Positions 15,886-28,277 are shown, counted from the first letter of the stretch. The stretch is DNA of 35,522 nucleotides from Pseudomonadota bacterium (GCA_021826065.1 JAKADY010000033.1:1-35522), one strand, 5' to 3'. The notes: generated by a model not told the origin, from the sequence alone. Translations and numbers: made by a program.

Positions 15886-15906
15886 TGCAGGGGATCGAGG
15901 GGCGGC

Positions 15907-16650
15907 TCAGGGCCTGAAGGCGATGAGCTGCCCGCGGGTCTGCCGGCCTTGTGGTCCCATCAACTCCACCAGGAGGGGGCACAGGGCCTCGGGCGGGGGC
16001 AGCGTGGACTTGTCCTCGGCCGGGTGAGTGCGGTAACGGAAGGGGGTGTGGATGGGTCCGGGGATCACCAGGTTGATGCGAAGATTTACAAGGTCCGCCC
16101 ATTCGTCCGCCTGCACGCGGAAATAGGCCTCGAGCGCCGCCTTGGAGACGGCATAACCGCCCCAGTAGGCCGCCGGCGCATGGCCGTGCGTCTCGCCGAT
16201 CAGGATCACCGAGGCGTCCGGCGAGCGCGTGAGCAGCGGCAGACAGACGCGGTTGATGGCAAAGGGGGCCAGGGTATTGACCCGGAACTGGGTCAGCCAC
16301 TGTTCCGTCGTTTGCTGACTCAAGGGCGACAGCGTGGCCAAGGCGTTGGCGCAGTGGAGGATACCGTCGAGGCGACCGAGCTGGCCGGCAATCGCCTGGG
16401 CCAGGGCCTCGAAGTCTCGGTCCTGTGCGGCCGCCAGGTCCGCCGGCAGGATGGCGGGCTGCGGCCCGCCTGCCTGCACGATCTCATCGTAGACCGCCTC
16501 CAGCTTGGCCACCGTTCGCCCGAGCAGGACCACGGTCGCGCCTTGCACGGCAAAGGCAAGGGCGGCGGCCCGCCCCAATCCCTGGCCGGCACCGGTGACC
16601 AGGATGACGCGTCCTTCGAGGACGCGGGATGGTGCGCCGATTTCGCTCAT
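15907..16650 (-). CDS. SDR-family oxidoreductase, YciK-like, with altered catalytic serine
   Basis: A 247-residue Rossmann-fold short-chain dehydrogenase/reductase. The nucleotide-binding T19-G-A-G-Q-G-L-G26 and the active-site Y166-A-V-S-K170 are present. The overall pattern (WGGYAVSKAALEAY, NLVIPGPIHTPFR) resembles E. coli YciK. The catalytic Ser expected 13 residues before the Tyr is Glu153, with Thr154 next to it, so activity may be altered or lost. The substrate is unknown. It begins about 97 nt downstream of the hpnE stop on the same strand; an AT-rich spacer may carry its own promoter. Confidence 0.85.
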   Translation of the reverse strand: MSEIGAPSRVLEGRVILVTGAGQGLGRAAALAFAVQGATVVLLGRTVAKLEAVYDEIVQAGGPQPAILPADLAAAQDRDFEALAQAIAGQLGRLDGILHCANALATLSPLSQQTTEQWLTQFRVNTLAPFAINRVCLPLLTRSPDASVILIGETHGHAPAAYWGGYAVSKAALEAYFRVQADEWADLVNLRINLVIPGPIHTPFRYRTHPAEDKSTLPPPEALCPLLVELMGPQGRQTRGQLIAFRP

Positions 16651-16687
16651 AGGCCGGACCCGTGCAGGGCGCTGTCCGGGGCGAGCA

Positions 16688-16746
16688 GGTGCCGACTGCC
16701 ATGGAAATTAACAAATAAATAGAAGTATTTCTTGTAAGGCATTGTC
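16688..16746 (-). promoter_or_regulatory. AT-rich spacer between hpnE and the SDR gene
   Basis: The region around 16703-16740 is strikingly AT-rich for this genome. On the minus strand a weak AAATA-CTTC-TATTT hairpin could end the hpn transcript. TTACAA and AT-rich hexamers further on could start the SDR transcript. No pair is convincing enough to name as a promoter. Confidence 0.3.
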
Positions 16747-18045
16747 TTAGCGATGTTCTTGGTTGGTTATCAGGACTCGGTCTACACCGGTAATCATACG
16801 CGCACAGGCCACACCGCTGCGCACGGCGCCCTCCAGTGTGGCGGGGTAATCGCCACGGGTGTAGTCCCCGGCCAGGTAGAGACCAGACAGCGGCGTGCGA
16901 TTGGCCGGCCGGTGCATGCTGGGCACACAGGCATAGGTGGCCCGTTTTTCGATGATGCGTTTGTGGCCAAGCAGGCGGGGCAGGGGGCCGATCAGGGGCT
17001 GTAGCCGCTCGATCAAGTGCTCCGACCAGGTCGGGCCGTCTGCGTCCAGGTGCGGTCCCTCGGCGCTGACGACGACCGACAGCAGCCCAGGGACCAGGTC
17101 CTGGCGGTCGAACACCCAGGGGCTCTGACCGCCCCCCAGGGCGAGCATGGGATAGGGCAGGCGCACCGGCGCGGCGAAACGCAGCCAGGTCGTGTCGATC
17201 GGCTGCCAGCGATAGTCACGCACCTTATCCAGGATCGGCCCGAGTGCTGGCAACCCTCCCAGCAGGGCGGGCAGGCGGGCCGGATGGGTGGCGACGACGA
17301 CCGCCTGTGCCTCGATCTCGGGGCCCAGCAGTCGCCAGCCGCCCGCGCTCTGGCGTATGCCCTCCACCTTGCAGCCGAGGCGCACCTCGCCGCCATGGCT
17401 GGCGATGTAGCGGGCGGCCGGTTCGGGCAGCAGGGCAGCGAGCGGCCCCTGGTGGAACAGGAAGTCGCTGTCGGCGCGGTGCGCGCCCAGGCTGTCGCGC
17501 AGGACGTTGCAAAAGACTCGGGCCGAGGCCTGTTCGAGTGGGGTGTTGAGGGCGGCGACGCAGATGGGCGCCCACAGGCGGTCGATCAGGGTCTGTGGCT
17601 GCGCGTGCTGCCTGAGCAAGGCATCCACGGTGGTGTCGGCCGCCAGGCGAAAGGCCTGGCGCTTGAGCGCCTGCATGAACCGGGTTGCGGCCAATTTGTC
17701 GCCGAGGCCGAGACCGCGCGCGGTCAAAAGCCCGGTAGCCAGGTGTAGCGGTGCGGCCAGCCGCGGCAGGCCAAGCTCGAACTCGGGCAGGATCAGCCGC
17801 AACCGGCGGCGCCGCAGGCGGTCGGCGCTGCCGACGCGCTGCGCCAGGCGCAGCGTCTCGCGGTAGGCGCCGATCAGAAGGTGCTGGCCGTTGTCGACGG
17901 ACACCCCATCCCAGGCCACGGCGCGGGCGCGCCCCCCCAGCTGGCGGGCCGCCTCGCACAGCACCACGGGCATGCCGTGGGCGGCGAGCTCGACCGCCGC
18001 CGCCAATCCCGCCCAGCCGCCGCCGACGATGGCCACGCGCGGCAT
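16747..18045 (-). CDS. hpnE: Hydroxysqualene dehydroxylase
   Basis: A 432-residue FAD-dependent amine-oxidase/phytoene-desaturase-fold enzyme that reduces hydroxysqualene to squalene, the last step of the HpnCDE route. The N-terminal dinucleotide motif is VAIVGGGWAGLAAAVELA (4-21). The GGRARAVAWDGVSVDNGQHLLIGAY stretch is typical of HpnE. The C-terminal FAD motif is LAGDYTRGDYPATLEGAVRSG (about 398-418). It lies 3 nt after hpnD on the same strand, so the two are almost certainly co-translated. Confidence 0.95.
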   Translation of the reverse strand: MPRVAIVGGGWAGLAAAVELAAHGMPVVLCEAARQLGGRARAVAWDGVSVDNGQHLLIGAYRETLRLAQRVGSADRLRRRRLRLILPEFELGLPRLAAPLHLATGLLTARGLGLGDKLAATRFMQALKRQAFRLAADTTVDALLRQHAQPQTLIDRLWAPICVAALNTPLEQASARVFCNVLRDSLGAHRADSDFLFHQGPLAALLPEPAARYIASHGGEVRLGCKVEGIRQSAGGWRLLGPEIEAQAVVVATHPARLPALLGGLPALGPILDKVRDYRWQPIDTTWLRFAAPVRLPYPMLALGGGQSPWVFDRQDLVPGLLSVVVSAEGPHLDADGPTWSEHLIERLQPLIGPLPRLLGHKRIIEKRATYACVPSMHRPANRTPLSGLYLAGDYTRGDYPATLEGAVRSGVACARMITGVDRVLITNQEHR

Positions 18046-18048
18046 GGC

Positions 18049-18882
18049 TCAGCCCTTGAGCCAGGTGCGCCAGGCGATCAGCAGCTTGCGCAGGGGTGGC
18101 AGGGCGATGCGATGCTCGAGCACGCGAAAACCGTCCAGGCGGACCTCCTCCAGCAGCGTGCGGTAGATGGCCGCCATCACCAGGCCGGGACGCTGCCGGC
18201 GGCGGTCGGCCGCCGGCAGCCGCGACAAGGCCTCCGCATAGGTGGCGGTGGCGCGCTGGTATTGGAATTCCATCAGCCGCAGGAAGGCCGGGCTACTGCG
18301 CCCGGCGAGGATGTCGGTCTCGCGCACGCCGTGCGCCTCGAGCTCGTCCAGGGGGAGGTAGATGCGGCCGCGCCGGGCGTCCTCGCCCACGTCGCGGATG
18401 ATGTTGGTCAGCTGAAAGGCCAGTCCCAACAGGGCCGCGTATTTCAGCGTGGCGCGTTCGCTGTAGCCGAAGATCTGGGCGGAGACCTCGCCCACCACGC
18501 CAGCGACCCGGTGGCAGTAGAGGCGCAGCGCACGGAAGTCGGCATAACGCTGCTGGCGCAGGTCCATCTCCACGCCGTCCATGATCTCCAGCAACTGCTC
18601 GCGCGCGAGCCCATAGGGCTCGACCACCTCGCGCAGCGCCCGCGTGACCGGGTGCTGGGGGACCCCGTCGTATAGGCGGTCCACCTCGCCGCGCCACCAG
18701 GCCAGTTTCGCCTGGGCGACGCCGGGGTCGCGGCACTCGTCGGTGACGTCGTCCACCTCCCGGCACCAGGCATAGAAGGCCGTGATCGCCCGCCGCCGCT
18801 CGGCGGGCAGGAAGCGGAACGCCTGGTAGAAGCTCGAGCCGCTGGCGGCGGCCTTCTCCTGACAGTAGCGATGCGGGTCCAT
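18049..18882 (-). CDS. hpnD: Presqualene diphosphate synthase
   Basis: A 277-residue trans-isoprenyl diphosphate synthase of the squalene/phytoene synthase family. It condenses two farnesyl diphosphates to presqualene diphosphate, the first step of the HpnCDE route. The two Asp-rich Mg/diphosphate motifs are D44-D-V-T-D48-E and D164-V-G-E-D168, the latter in LTNIIRDVGEDARRGRIYLP. The N-terminal SSFYQAFRFLPAERRRAI is characteristic. It is second in the three-gene operon; the gap to hpnC is 80 nt and to hpnE 3 nt. Confidence 0.96.
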   Translation of the reverse strand: MDPHRYCQEKAAASGSSFYQAFRFLPAERRRAITAFYAWCREVDDVTDECRDPGVAQAKLAWWRGEVDRLYDGVPQHPVTRALREVVEPYGLAREQLLEIMDGVEMDLRQQRYADFRALRLYCHRVAGVVGEVSAQIFGYSERATLKYAALLGLAFQLTNIIRDVGEDARRGRIYLPLDELEAHGVRETDILAGRSSPAFLRLMEFQYQRATATYAEALSRLPAADRRRQRPGLVMAAIYRTLLEEVRLDGFRVLEHRIALPPLRKLLIAWRTWLKG

Positions 18883-18962
18883 GTCAATGCGCGCCGTGCC
18901 GACCCGAACGCAACAACAGGCCCCTACGGAGGCGGTGCGCGTGGCGAGCCGGGGCGTTCATC

Positions 18963-19868
18963 CTAGCCGCGGCCGCCGCAGCCGCCACTGCCGCAGGCCT
19001 GCGCCGCCTGGCGACGCTTGCCGGGCAGCAGCGCCCGGCGCAGCATGTACAGCCAATCCGTCAGGCCCAGCACCGGCCGCTGCCGGAAGACATCGCCGCG
19101 GGCCTCGTGCAGCTTATAGAGGATGCGCTCCCCGCCCAGCACGATCAGCCGCACCTCCAGGCCCAGACGCCCGGGCAGGGCACGTCCCAGCGGGGCGCCG
19201 GCGGCGATCATGCGCCGCGCCCGCTCGATCTGTTGCTTCATGAACTGCTGCCACAGGGCATCCACCCGCCCTGCGGCGATCTGCGCCTCGCTGATCCCGT
19301 AGCGGGCCATCTCGTCCTGCGGCAGGTAGATGCGCCCCTTGCGGTAATCGACGGCGACGTCCTGCAGCATGTTGATCAACTGCAAGGCCGCGCAGACGCC
19401 ATCCGACCAGGCCTGGTGCCGGGGGTCGCGGTCGTCGAAGAGGGCCAGCATCAGCCGCCCGATGGGGTTCGCCGAGCGGCGGCAATAATCCATCACCTCG
19501 CCGAAGTGCGCATAGCGCGTCTTGGTCACGTCCTGGCTGAAGGCATCGAGCAGGTCGTAGAAGGGCGCGAGCGGCAGGCCATGCTGGCAAACCGTCTGCG
19601 CCAGCGCGACCATGAGCGGGTCTGCAGGGGTTTCGCCCCGCCCGATGGCATCGAGCCCCGCGCGCAGGGCCTGCAGCCGCACCAGCCGCTCCTGTGCGGG
19701 CATATCGCCCTCGTCGGCGATGTCGTCCGCCGTCCGGGCGAAGGTGTAAATGGTGCGCACGGCCGCGCGCAGACGTCCCGGCAGCAGGATGGAGGCGACC
19801 GGGAAGTTCTCGTAATGCCCGGCGTGCACCAGACCGCTGGATGAAGGTGAAAAGCTGAAGTGAAACAT
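18963..19868 (-). CDS. hpnC: Hydroxysqualene synthase
   Basis: A 301-residue squalene/phytoene synthase homologue that converts presqualene diphosphate to hydroxysqualene. The HYENFPVASILLP opening is typical of HpnC. Motif 1 is D48-D-I-A-D52-E. Motif 2 is D170-V-A-V-D174 in INMLQDVAVDYRKGRIYLP. It is first of the hpn operon. ATG 19868 has no good Shine-Dalgarno (GGAG lies 16 nt away), so an internal start such as GTG at residue 14 cannot be excluded. The C-terminus is unusually Gly/Cys-rich. No squalene-hopene cyclase gene is in the window, so the final product (hopanoids) is inferred. Confidence 0.95.
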   Translation of the reverse strand: MFHFSFSPSSSGLVHAGHYENFPVASILLPGRLRAAVRTIYTFARTADDIADEGDMPAQERLVRLQALRAGLDAIGRGETPADPLMVALAQTVCQHGLPLAPFYDLLDAFSQDVTKTRYAHFGEVMDYCRRSANPIGRLMLALFDDRDPRHQAWSDGVCAALQLINMLQDVAVDYRKGRIYLPQDEMARYGISEAQIAAGRVDALWQQFMKQQIERARRMIAAGAPLGRALPGRLGLEVRLIVLGGERILYKLHEARGDVFRQRPVLGLTDWLYMLRRALLPGKRRQAAQACGSGGCGGRG

Positions 19869-19875
19869 GTGGATA

Positions 19876-19887
19876 GAGATTAATCTC
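19876..19887. promoter_or_regulatory. Perfect 12-nt palindrome upstream of hpnC
   Basis: GAGATTAATCTC lies 8 nt upstream of the hpnC start, in the gap between hpnC and divergent tRNA-Leu. Its symmetry and position would suit a dimeric repressor or an mRNA leader hairpin. The factor is unknown. Confidence 0.35.
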
Positions 19888-19899
19888 CGGTGCCCGCGG

Positions 19900-19926
19900 C
19901 TGACACCGGTTCCGGCCCTATATTAC
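19900..19926 (+). promoter_or_regulatory. Possible tRNA-Leu promoter
   Basis: CTGACA (19900-19905) and TATTAC (19921-19926) have a short 15-nt spacer; TATATT at 19919-19924 is an overlapping -10. A start near 19931 would give a brief tRNA leader. Weak. Confidence 0.3.
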
Positions 19927-19940
19927 ACTTGGATGTTTGA

Positions 19941-20026
19941 GCGAAAGTGGCGGAATTGGTAGACGCACTGGATTTAGGTTCCAGCGGGTAAACCCCGTGA
20001 GGGTTCGAGTCCCTCCTTTCGCACCA
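19941..20026 (+). tRNA. tRNA-Leu (anticodon UAG)
   Basis: An 86-nt class II tRNA. The acceptor stem GCGAAAG pairs with CTTTCGC, followed by A and an encoded CCA. The anticodon stem CTGGA/TCCAG encloses TTTAGGT, giving anticodon UAG. The long variable arm (CGGGTAAACCCCG) and GGTTCGAGTCC T-arm are present. It lies 34 nt upstream of tig, a common gammaproteobacterial arrangement. Confidence 0.98.
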
Positions 20027-20060
20027 GTTTATGATAAACGCCCCAGCACAAGGACTCAGC

Positions 20061-21353
20061 ATGCAGACACAAGTGGAAACCCTGGAAGGCCTCACCCGCC
20101 GCATCACCCTGCAACTGAACATGGCCGAGATTGAGTCGGAGGTCGACCGGCGGCTCAAGCGCCTGGTCAAGACCGTGCGCATGGACGGTTTCCGGCCCGG
20201 CAAGGCGCCGTTGAAGGTGGTGGCCCAGCGCTATGGCGGCGAGATCCGTGGCGAGGTGATGGGCGAGGCCCTGCAGCGGGGTTTCCTGGAGGCCGCACGC
20301 GCCAACAACCTCAATGTGGCCGGCTATCCGCGCTTCGACCGCGCGCAGGAGGCCGAGGCCGCCTTCACCGCCACCTTCGAGGTCTTCCCGGAGATCACCC
20401 TGGGTGACGTGAGCCAGATCAAGGTGACGCGCCCGCAGGTCGAGGTGACCGAGGCGGACGTGGAGCGCACTCTGGAGGTCCTGCGCAAGCAGCGCATCCA
20501 CTACCATGCGGTGGAGCGCGAGGCGCGCGAGGGTGACCGCGTGCACGTCGACTACGTCGGCCGCATCGACGGCAACCCCTTCCCGGGCGGCGAGGCGAAG
20601 GACTACCCGGTGGTGCTCGGCGAGGGGCGCACGCTGAAGGACTTCGAGGGGCAGCTCGTGGGCATGCGGCCGGACGAGTGCAAGACCTTCGAGGTGACCT
20701 TCCCGGAGGGCTATTTCGCCAAGGAGCTGGCGGGCAAGACCGCGCAGTTCGAGGTGCACATGAAATCGGTGCACGAGCCGCACCTGCCGGCGGTGGACGA
20801 GGCCTTCGCGCGCAGCCTGGGCATCCACGACGGCGATGTGGCCAAGCTGCGCGAGGAGATCGCGGCCAACCTGCGGCGCGAGGCCAAGCGCCGCATCCAG
20901 GCCAAGGTCAAGGAGCAGGTCATGCAAGGCCTGCTTGAGGTCACCCCCTTCGAGGTACCCAAGGCACTGGTGGCGATGGAGAGCCATGCCTTGCTCGAGC
21001 GGGCGGTCAACGACCTCAAGGCGCGTGGGATGAAGGAGACGGACATCCATCTCAAGGCCGAGGTGTTCGAGCCGCAGGCCAAGCGCCGGGTGGCCCTGTC
21101 GCTCCTGCTCAACGAGATCGCCCGCAGCCAGGGCATCCGCGCCGAGCCGGACCAGGTCAAGGCCCTGGTCCAGGAGTTCGCCCAGAGCTATGAGGACCCC
21201 GCCGAGGTGGTGGCGTGGTACTATCAGGATGCCAACCGTCTGCGCGAGGCCGAGTCGCTCGTGTTGGAGGACAACATCGTCAACTGGTTGCTCGAGCGGG
21301 CGCAGGTCACCGATCAGCCCATGACGCTCGAAGCCTTGATGGGGAACGCCTGA
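20061..21353 (+). CDS. tig: Trigger factor
   Basis: A 430-residue ribosome-bound chaperone and peptidyl-prolyl isomerase for nascent chains. The N-terminal ribosome-binding signature G43-F-R-P-G-K48 is intact. The FKBP-type isomerase domain covers about 155-240 ([33 protein letters not shown]). The C-terminal helical arms follow. The start at 20061 is preceded by AAGGA; an in-frame ATG at 20031 lies 5 nt after the tRNA end and has no ribosome site. Its TGA overlaps the clpP ATG by one base, so the two are translationally coupled. Confidence 0.98.
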   Translation: MQTQVETLEGLTRRITLQLNMAEIESEVDRRLKRLVKTVRMDGFRPGKAPLKVVAQRYGGEIRGEVMGEALQRGFLEAARANNLNVAGYPRFDRAQEAEAAFTATFEVFPEITLGDVSQIKVTRPQVEVTEADVERTLEVLRKQRIHYHAVEREAREGDRVHVDYVGRIDGNPFPGGEAKDYPVVLGEGRTLKDFEGQLVGMRPDECKTFEVTFPEGYFAKELAGKTAQFEVHMKSVHEPHLPAVDEAFARSLGIHDGDVAKLREEIAANLRREAKRRIQAKVKEQVMQGLLEVTPFEVPKALVAMESHALLERAVNDLKARGMKETDIHLKAEVFEPQAKRRVALSLLLNEIARSQGIRAEPDQVKALVQEFAQSYEDPAEVVAWYYQDANRLREAESLVLEDNIVNWLLERAQVTDQPMTLEALMGNA

Positions 21354-21976
21354 TGTCGAACTGGACCCAAGACCCTTCCGCCCTGGGCTATGTGCCCATC
21401 GTCATCGAACAAAGCGGGCGTGGCGAGCGCGCCTTCGATATTTATTCGCGCCTGCTCAAGGAGCGGGTGGTCTTCCTGGTCGGCCCGGTGAACGACGCCA
21501 CGGCCAACCTGGTGGTGGCCCAGCTCCTGTTCCTGGAGTCGGAGAACCCGGACAAGGACATCTTTCTCTACATCAACTCGCCGGGCGGCTCGGTCACGGC
21601 GGGCATGGGCATCTACGACACCATGCAGTTCATCAAGCCGGACGTCTCCACCCTGTGCATCGGCCAGGCCGCCAGCATGGGGGCCTTCCTCCTCGCCGCG
21701 GGCGCCAAGGGCAAGCGCTATGCGCTACCCAACTCTCGCGTCATGATCCACCAGCCCATGGGGGGCTTCCAGGGCCAGGCCTCGGACATCGAGATCCATG
21801 CCAAGGAGATCCTTTACCTGCGCAGCCGCCTGAACACCCTGCTGTCGCAGCACACCGGCCAACCGCTGGAGGTCATCGAGCGCGACACCGACCGGGACTT
21901 CTTCATGGGGGCGGAGGCCGCGGTGGAATATGGCCTGGTCGACAAGGTGCTGGCCAAACGCGGCGAAGGTGCGTAA
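21353..21976 (+). CDS. clpP: ATP-dependent Clp protease proteolytic subunit
   Basis: A 207-residue serine protease forming the tetradecameric ClpP barrel. The catalytic triad is S108 (GQAASMGAF), H133 ([10 protein letters not shown]) and D182, with the same spacing as in E. coli. A short N-terminal propeptide precedes the [22 protein letters not shown] start of the mature enzyme. Its ATG overlaps the tig stop, and clpX follows after 36 nt. Confidence 0.98.
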   Translation: MSNWTQDPSALGYVPIVIEQSGRGERAFDIYSRLLKERVVFLVGPVNDATANLVVAQLLFLESENPDKDIFLYINSPGGSVTAGMGIYDTMQFIKPDVSTLCIGQAASMGAFLLAAGAKGKRYALPNSRVMIHQPMGGFQGQASDIEIHAKEILYLRSRLNTLLSQHTGQPLEVIERDTDRDFFMGAEAAVEYGLVDKVLAKRGEGA

Positions 21977-22012
21977 ACTTGACTTGATTAATCGGGTATT
22001 CGGACGGACACA

Positions 22013-23281
<1,269 letters not shown>

Positions 23282-23315
23282 CGAGACCGGTCTTTGCGCT
23301 GAACGGCGCTGCGAC

Positions 23316-23344
23316 CTTGATATCCCGCAGGGGATGACCATATA
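23316..23344 (+). promoter_or_regulatory. Sigma32-like heat-shock promoter upstream of lon
   Basis: CTTGATA (23316-23322) and CCATATA (23338-23344), 15 nt apart, resemble the heat-shock consensus CTTGAAA / CCCCATnT. TCCCGC (23323-23328) and GCGGGA (23345-23350) can pair around the -10. Position is right, 39 nt before the lon ATG. Confidence 0.55.
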
Positions 23345-23382
23345 GCGGGAAAGTCCCCGCATTCATCTATCCAGGACCACTC

Positions 23383-25794
<2,412 letters not shown>

Positions 25795-25818
25795 CGGGCA
25801 TTCCCGCTAAAAATGCGC

Positions 25819-25848
25819 TTGACACCGCGCTTTCCGCGTTGCTATAAA
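25819..25848 (+). promoter_or_regulatory. Strong sigma70 promoter of hupB
   Basis: TTGACA (25819-25824), 18-nt spacer, TATAAA (25843-25848). The -35 is a perfect consensus match. It probably drives hupB and the two tRNA genes behind it. Confidence 0.85.
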
Positions 25849-25898
25849 GGTCGCGCAGGTGTCCTGCGCCGCTACTCATCCACGGAAAGGGGGAATTT

Positions 25899-26171
25899 GT
25901 GAACAAGTCTGAACTGATCGATGCTATCGCCGCATCCGCCGACATCTCCAAGGCCGCTGCCGGCCGCGCGCTGGATGGTGCCATGGAGGCGATCAAAAAG
26001 GCCCTCAAGAAGGGTGACATGGTCACTCTCGTCGGCTTTGGTACGTTCTACGTGGGCAAGCGCGCCGCCCGCACCGGCCGTAACCCGCGCACTGGAGCCG
26101 CCATCAAGATCAAGGCGGCCAAGGTACCGAAATTCCGTGCTGGTAAAGCCCTGAAAGATTCTGTAAACTAA
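25899..26171 (+). CDS. hupB: DNA-binding protein HU, beta type
   Basis: A 90-residue histone-like nucleoid protein that bends DNA as a dimer. It shows the family pattern [30 protein letters not shown] (residues about 46-50) and the DNA-clasping arm [31 protein letters not shown]. The start is GTG at 25899, preceded by AAAGGGGGA. Its order after lon is the gammaproteobacterial norm. Only 11 nt separate its stop from tRNA-Val, so the tRNAs are likely processed from the hupB transcript. Confidence 0.98.
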   Translation: MNKSELIDAIAASADISKAAAGRALDGAMEAIKKALKKGDMVTLVGFGTFYVGKRAARTGRNPRTGAAIKIKAAKVPKFRAGKALKDSVN

Positions 26172-26182
26172 CGGGCTTTACC

Positions 26183-26258
26183 GGGTGCTTAGCTCAGCTG
26201 GCAGAGCGTCGCCCTTACAAGGCGAATGTCGGCGGTTCGATCCCGTCAGCACCCACCA
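26183..26258 (+). tRNA. tRNA-Val (anticodon UAC)
   Basis: A 76-nt tRNA. The acceptor GGGTGCT pairs with AGCACCC, followed by A and an encoded CCA. The anticodon stem TCGCC/GGCGA encloses CTTACAA, giving UAC. The D-arm (AGCTCAGCTGGCAGAGC) and T-arm (GGTTCGATCC) are standard. Confidence 0.98.
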
Positions 26259-26275
26259 GTGGTAAACCGGTTTCA

Positions 26276-26352
26276 GGAGTGGTAGTTCAGTCGGTTAGAA
26301 TACCGGCCTGTCACGCCGGGGGTCGCGGGTTCGAGTCCCGTCCACTCCGCCA
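26276..26352 (+). tRNA. tRNA-Asp (anticodon GUC)
   Basis: A 77-nt tRNA. The acceptor GGAGTGG pairs with CCACTCC, followed by G and an encoded CCA. The anticodon loop CTGTCAC gives GUC. It lies 17 nt after tRNA-Val. Confidence 0.98.
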
Positions 26353-26360
26353 ACACCCCA

Positions 26361-26387
26361 AAAGGCGAACGCGAGTTCGCCTTTTTT
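26361..26387 (+). terminator. Intrinsic terminator after tRNA-Asp
   Basis: AAAGGCGAAC (26361-26370) and GTTCGCCTTT (26375-26384) form a perfect 10-bp stem closed by a GCGA tetraloop, with a T run 26382-26387. It ends the hupB-tRNA unit 18 nt before ppiD. Confidence 0.93.
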
Positions 26388-26405
26388 CATGTTGTCTGCC
26401 TGCCC

Positions 26406-28277
26406 ATGCTCGAGACCATCAGAAGCCACGCCCAGGGATGGATCGCCAAGATCATCCTCGGATTCATCGCCCTGACCTTCGCCGTGTGGGGCGTGAACTG
26501 GTATTTCGAAGGGGGGGGGCAGACGGCGCCCGCCATCACCGTCAACGGTGAAGTGGTCACCCAGCAGGAGTTCAGCGACGCGCTGAAACAGCTGCGCGAG
26601 GCGACCGATGTCGATCCCGAGGCGGACAAGGCGCTGCGGGAGCGCGTGGTCGAGCAGCTGGTCAACACCCGATTGCTGACCAGCGCCGCCCTCAGGGCCG
26701 GCATGCAAGTCACCGACGCCCAGGTCAGCGCCTTCCTCGCCGGCATCGAGATCTTTCAGGAAAACGGCCAGTTTTCACAGCAGCGGCTGGACGCCTGGCT
26801 GCGCAGCCGCGGCCTGAGCCCGGCCTATTTCATGCAGATGGTGCGGCAGGACCTGCTGCTGCGCCAGGTCCAAACAGCGTATGGCGAGGGCGCCATCGTC
26901 ACCCAGGTATCGGCCGCACGCCTGGGGGGGCTATTGGCCCAGACTCGCGAGGTGCAGGAGCGCATCTTCGACCTCAACCAGTACATCAACAGCGTGCGCA
27001 TCGACGATCAGGCCATCGAGGCGGAATACAACGCCCACCGGCAGGACTACATGACGCCCGCCCAAGTGCGGGTGCAGTACCTGATGCTCACCCCCGATGT
27101 CCTCGCCGAACAGGTCAAGGTCGACGAGGCCGCGGCCCGTCAGTACTACGAGGCCAATCCCGCTCGCTTCCAGGAGCCGGAGCAGCGACGCGCGAGCCAC
27201 ATCCTGATCAAGGCCGACGCCAGCATGGATGCGCAGGCCCGACAGGCCGCACGCGCCCGGGCGGAGCAGTTGCTGCAGGAGGTGCGTGCCAACCCGGGCC
27301 GCTTTGCCGCCCTGGCCAAACAGCATTCCCAGGACCCCGTCTCCGCCGAGCGGGGCGGCGACCTGGGGGCCTTCACCCGGGAGATGATGGTCAAGCCCTT
27401 CGCCGATGCCGTCTTCGGTATGCAGCCGGGAGAGATCCGCGGCCTGGTGGAGACCGAGTTCGGCTATCACATCATCCGTCTCGACGCGATCATCCCGGGC
27501 AGCCAGCTCGGCTTCGCGGTGGTCAAGGATGAGCTGATCACCGAACTCCGCCAGCAGGAGGCCCAGCGTCGCTTCGCCGATGCGGCCGACCGGTTCAGCA
27601 ACCTGGTTTATGAGCATCCGGAGAGCTTGGAGGCGGCGGCGAAAGAGCTCCACTTGAACATACAGGAAAGCGGTTGGATCAGCCGCAAGGAGGCGCAGCC
27701 GCGCGTCCTGGGCAACCCCAAGCTGCTCGATGCGCTGTTCAGCCCCGATGCCATCGAGAAGCGGCACAACACCGAGGCCATCGAGGTGGCGCCGAATGTC
27801 CTGGTGGCCGCCCGCGTCATCGAACACCGCCCCGAGGGCCAGCGGCCGCTGGCCGAGGTCGCCGGCGAGATCCGTCTCAAACTGGCAGCGAAGGCGGCAC
27901 GCGAGCAGGCCATCGCCGCCGGGCAGGCGGCACTGAAGGCGGCCGAGGCGGGCGCCGAGCCGGATAGACTCTCGGCCCCGATCAGCCTCTCGCGCATGCA
28001 GCCGATCAACCTGCCGCCCGAGGCGGTCAAGGCGATCTTCAAGGCCAAGGTGGACAAGACCCCGACCTATGTGGGTGTGGAGACCCATGAGGGCTATCGG
28101 CTCTACCGCATCAACCGGGTGACCCAGCAGGCTGTCAGCCCGGAGCAGGTGGGGCTGATCCGGCGCGACCTGCAGCGCATGGTCGCCCAGGAGGAGATGC
28201 GCGCTTATCTCGAAGACCTGCGCAGCAAGGCCGAGATCAAGATCAACAAGAAAGTGACCGAGCAGAAGGCCGACTGA
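26406..28277 (+). CDS. ppiD: Periplasmic folding chaperone PpiD (SurA_N / PpiC)
   Basis: A 623-residue membrane-anchored periplasmic chaperone. A short cytoplasmic N-terminus is followed by one transmembrane helix (about 13-34, IAKIILGFIALTFAVWGVNWYF). A SurA_N-like chaperone domain covers about 40-180. The parvulin domain covers about 262-360 (ASHILIKADAS, GDLGAFTREMMVKPF, FGYHIIRLD), and a second non-catalytic part extends to the end. Length equals the E. coli protein. The start is close behind an intrinsic terminator and has no visible Shine-Dalgarno, so its expression signal is unclear. Confidence 0.95.
   Translation: MLETIRSHAQGWIAKIILGFIALTFAVWGVNWYFEGGGQTAPAITVNGEVVTQQEFSDALKQLREATDVDPEADKALRERVVEQLVNTRLLTSAALRAGMQVTDAQVSAFLAGIEIFQENGQFSQQRLDAWLRSRGLSPAYFMQMVRQDLLLRQVQTAYGEGAIVTQVSAARLGGLLAQTREVQERIFDLNQYINSVRIDDQAIEAEYNAHRQDYMTPAQVRVQYLMLTPDVLAEQVKVDEAAARQYYEANPARFQEPEQRRASHILIKADASMDAQARQAARARAEQLLQEVRANPGRFAALAKQHSQDPVSAERGGDLGAFTREMMVKPFADAVFGMQPGEIRGLVETEFGYHIIRLDAIIPGSQLGFAVVKDELITELRQQEAQRRFADAADRFSNLVYEHPESLEAAAKELHLNIQESGWISRKEAQPRVLGNPKLLDALFSPDAIEKRHNTEAIEVAPNVLVAARVIEHRPEGQRPLAEVAGEIRLKLAAKAAREQAIAAGQAALKAAEAGAEPDRLSAPISLSRMQPINLPPEAVKAIFKAKVDKTPTYVGVETHEGYRLYRINRVTQQAVSPEQVGLIRRDLQRMVAQEEMRAYLEDLRSKAEIKINKKVTEQKAD

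Noticed and set aside
21977-22012. TTGACT-type promoter upstream of clpX
   Set aside because: No acceptable -10 at the right distance; co-transcription with clpP is the simpler reading.
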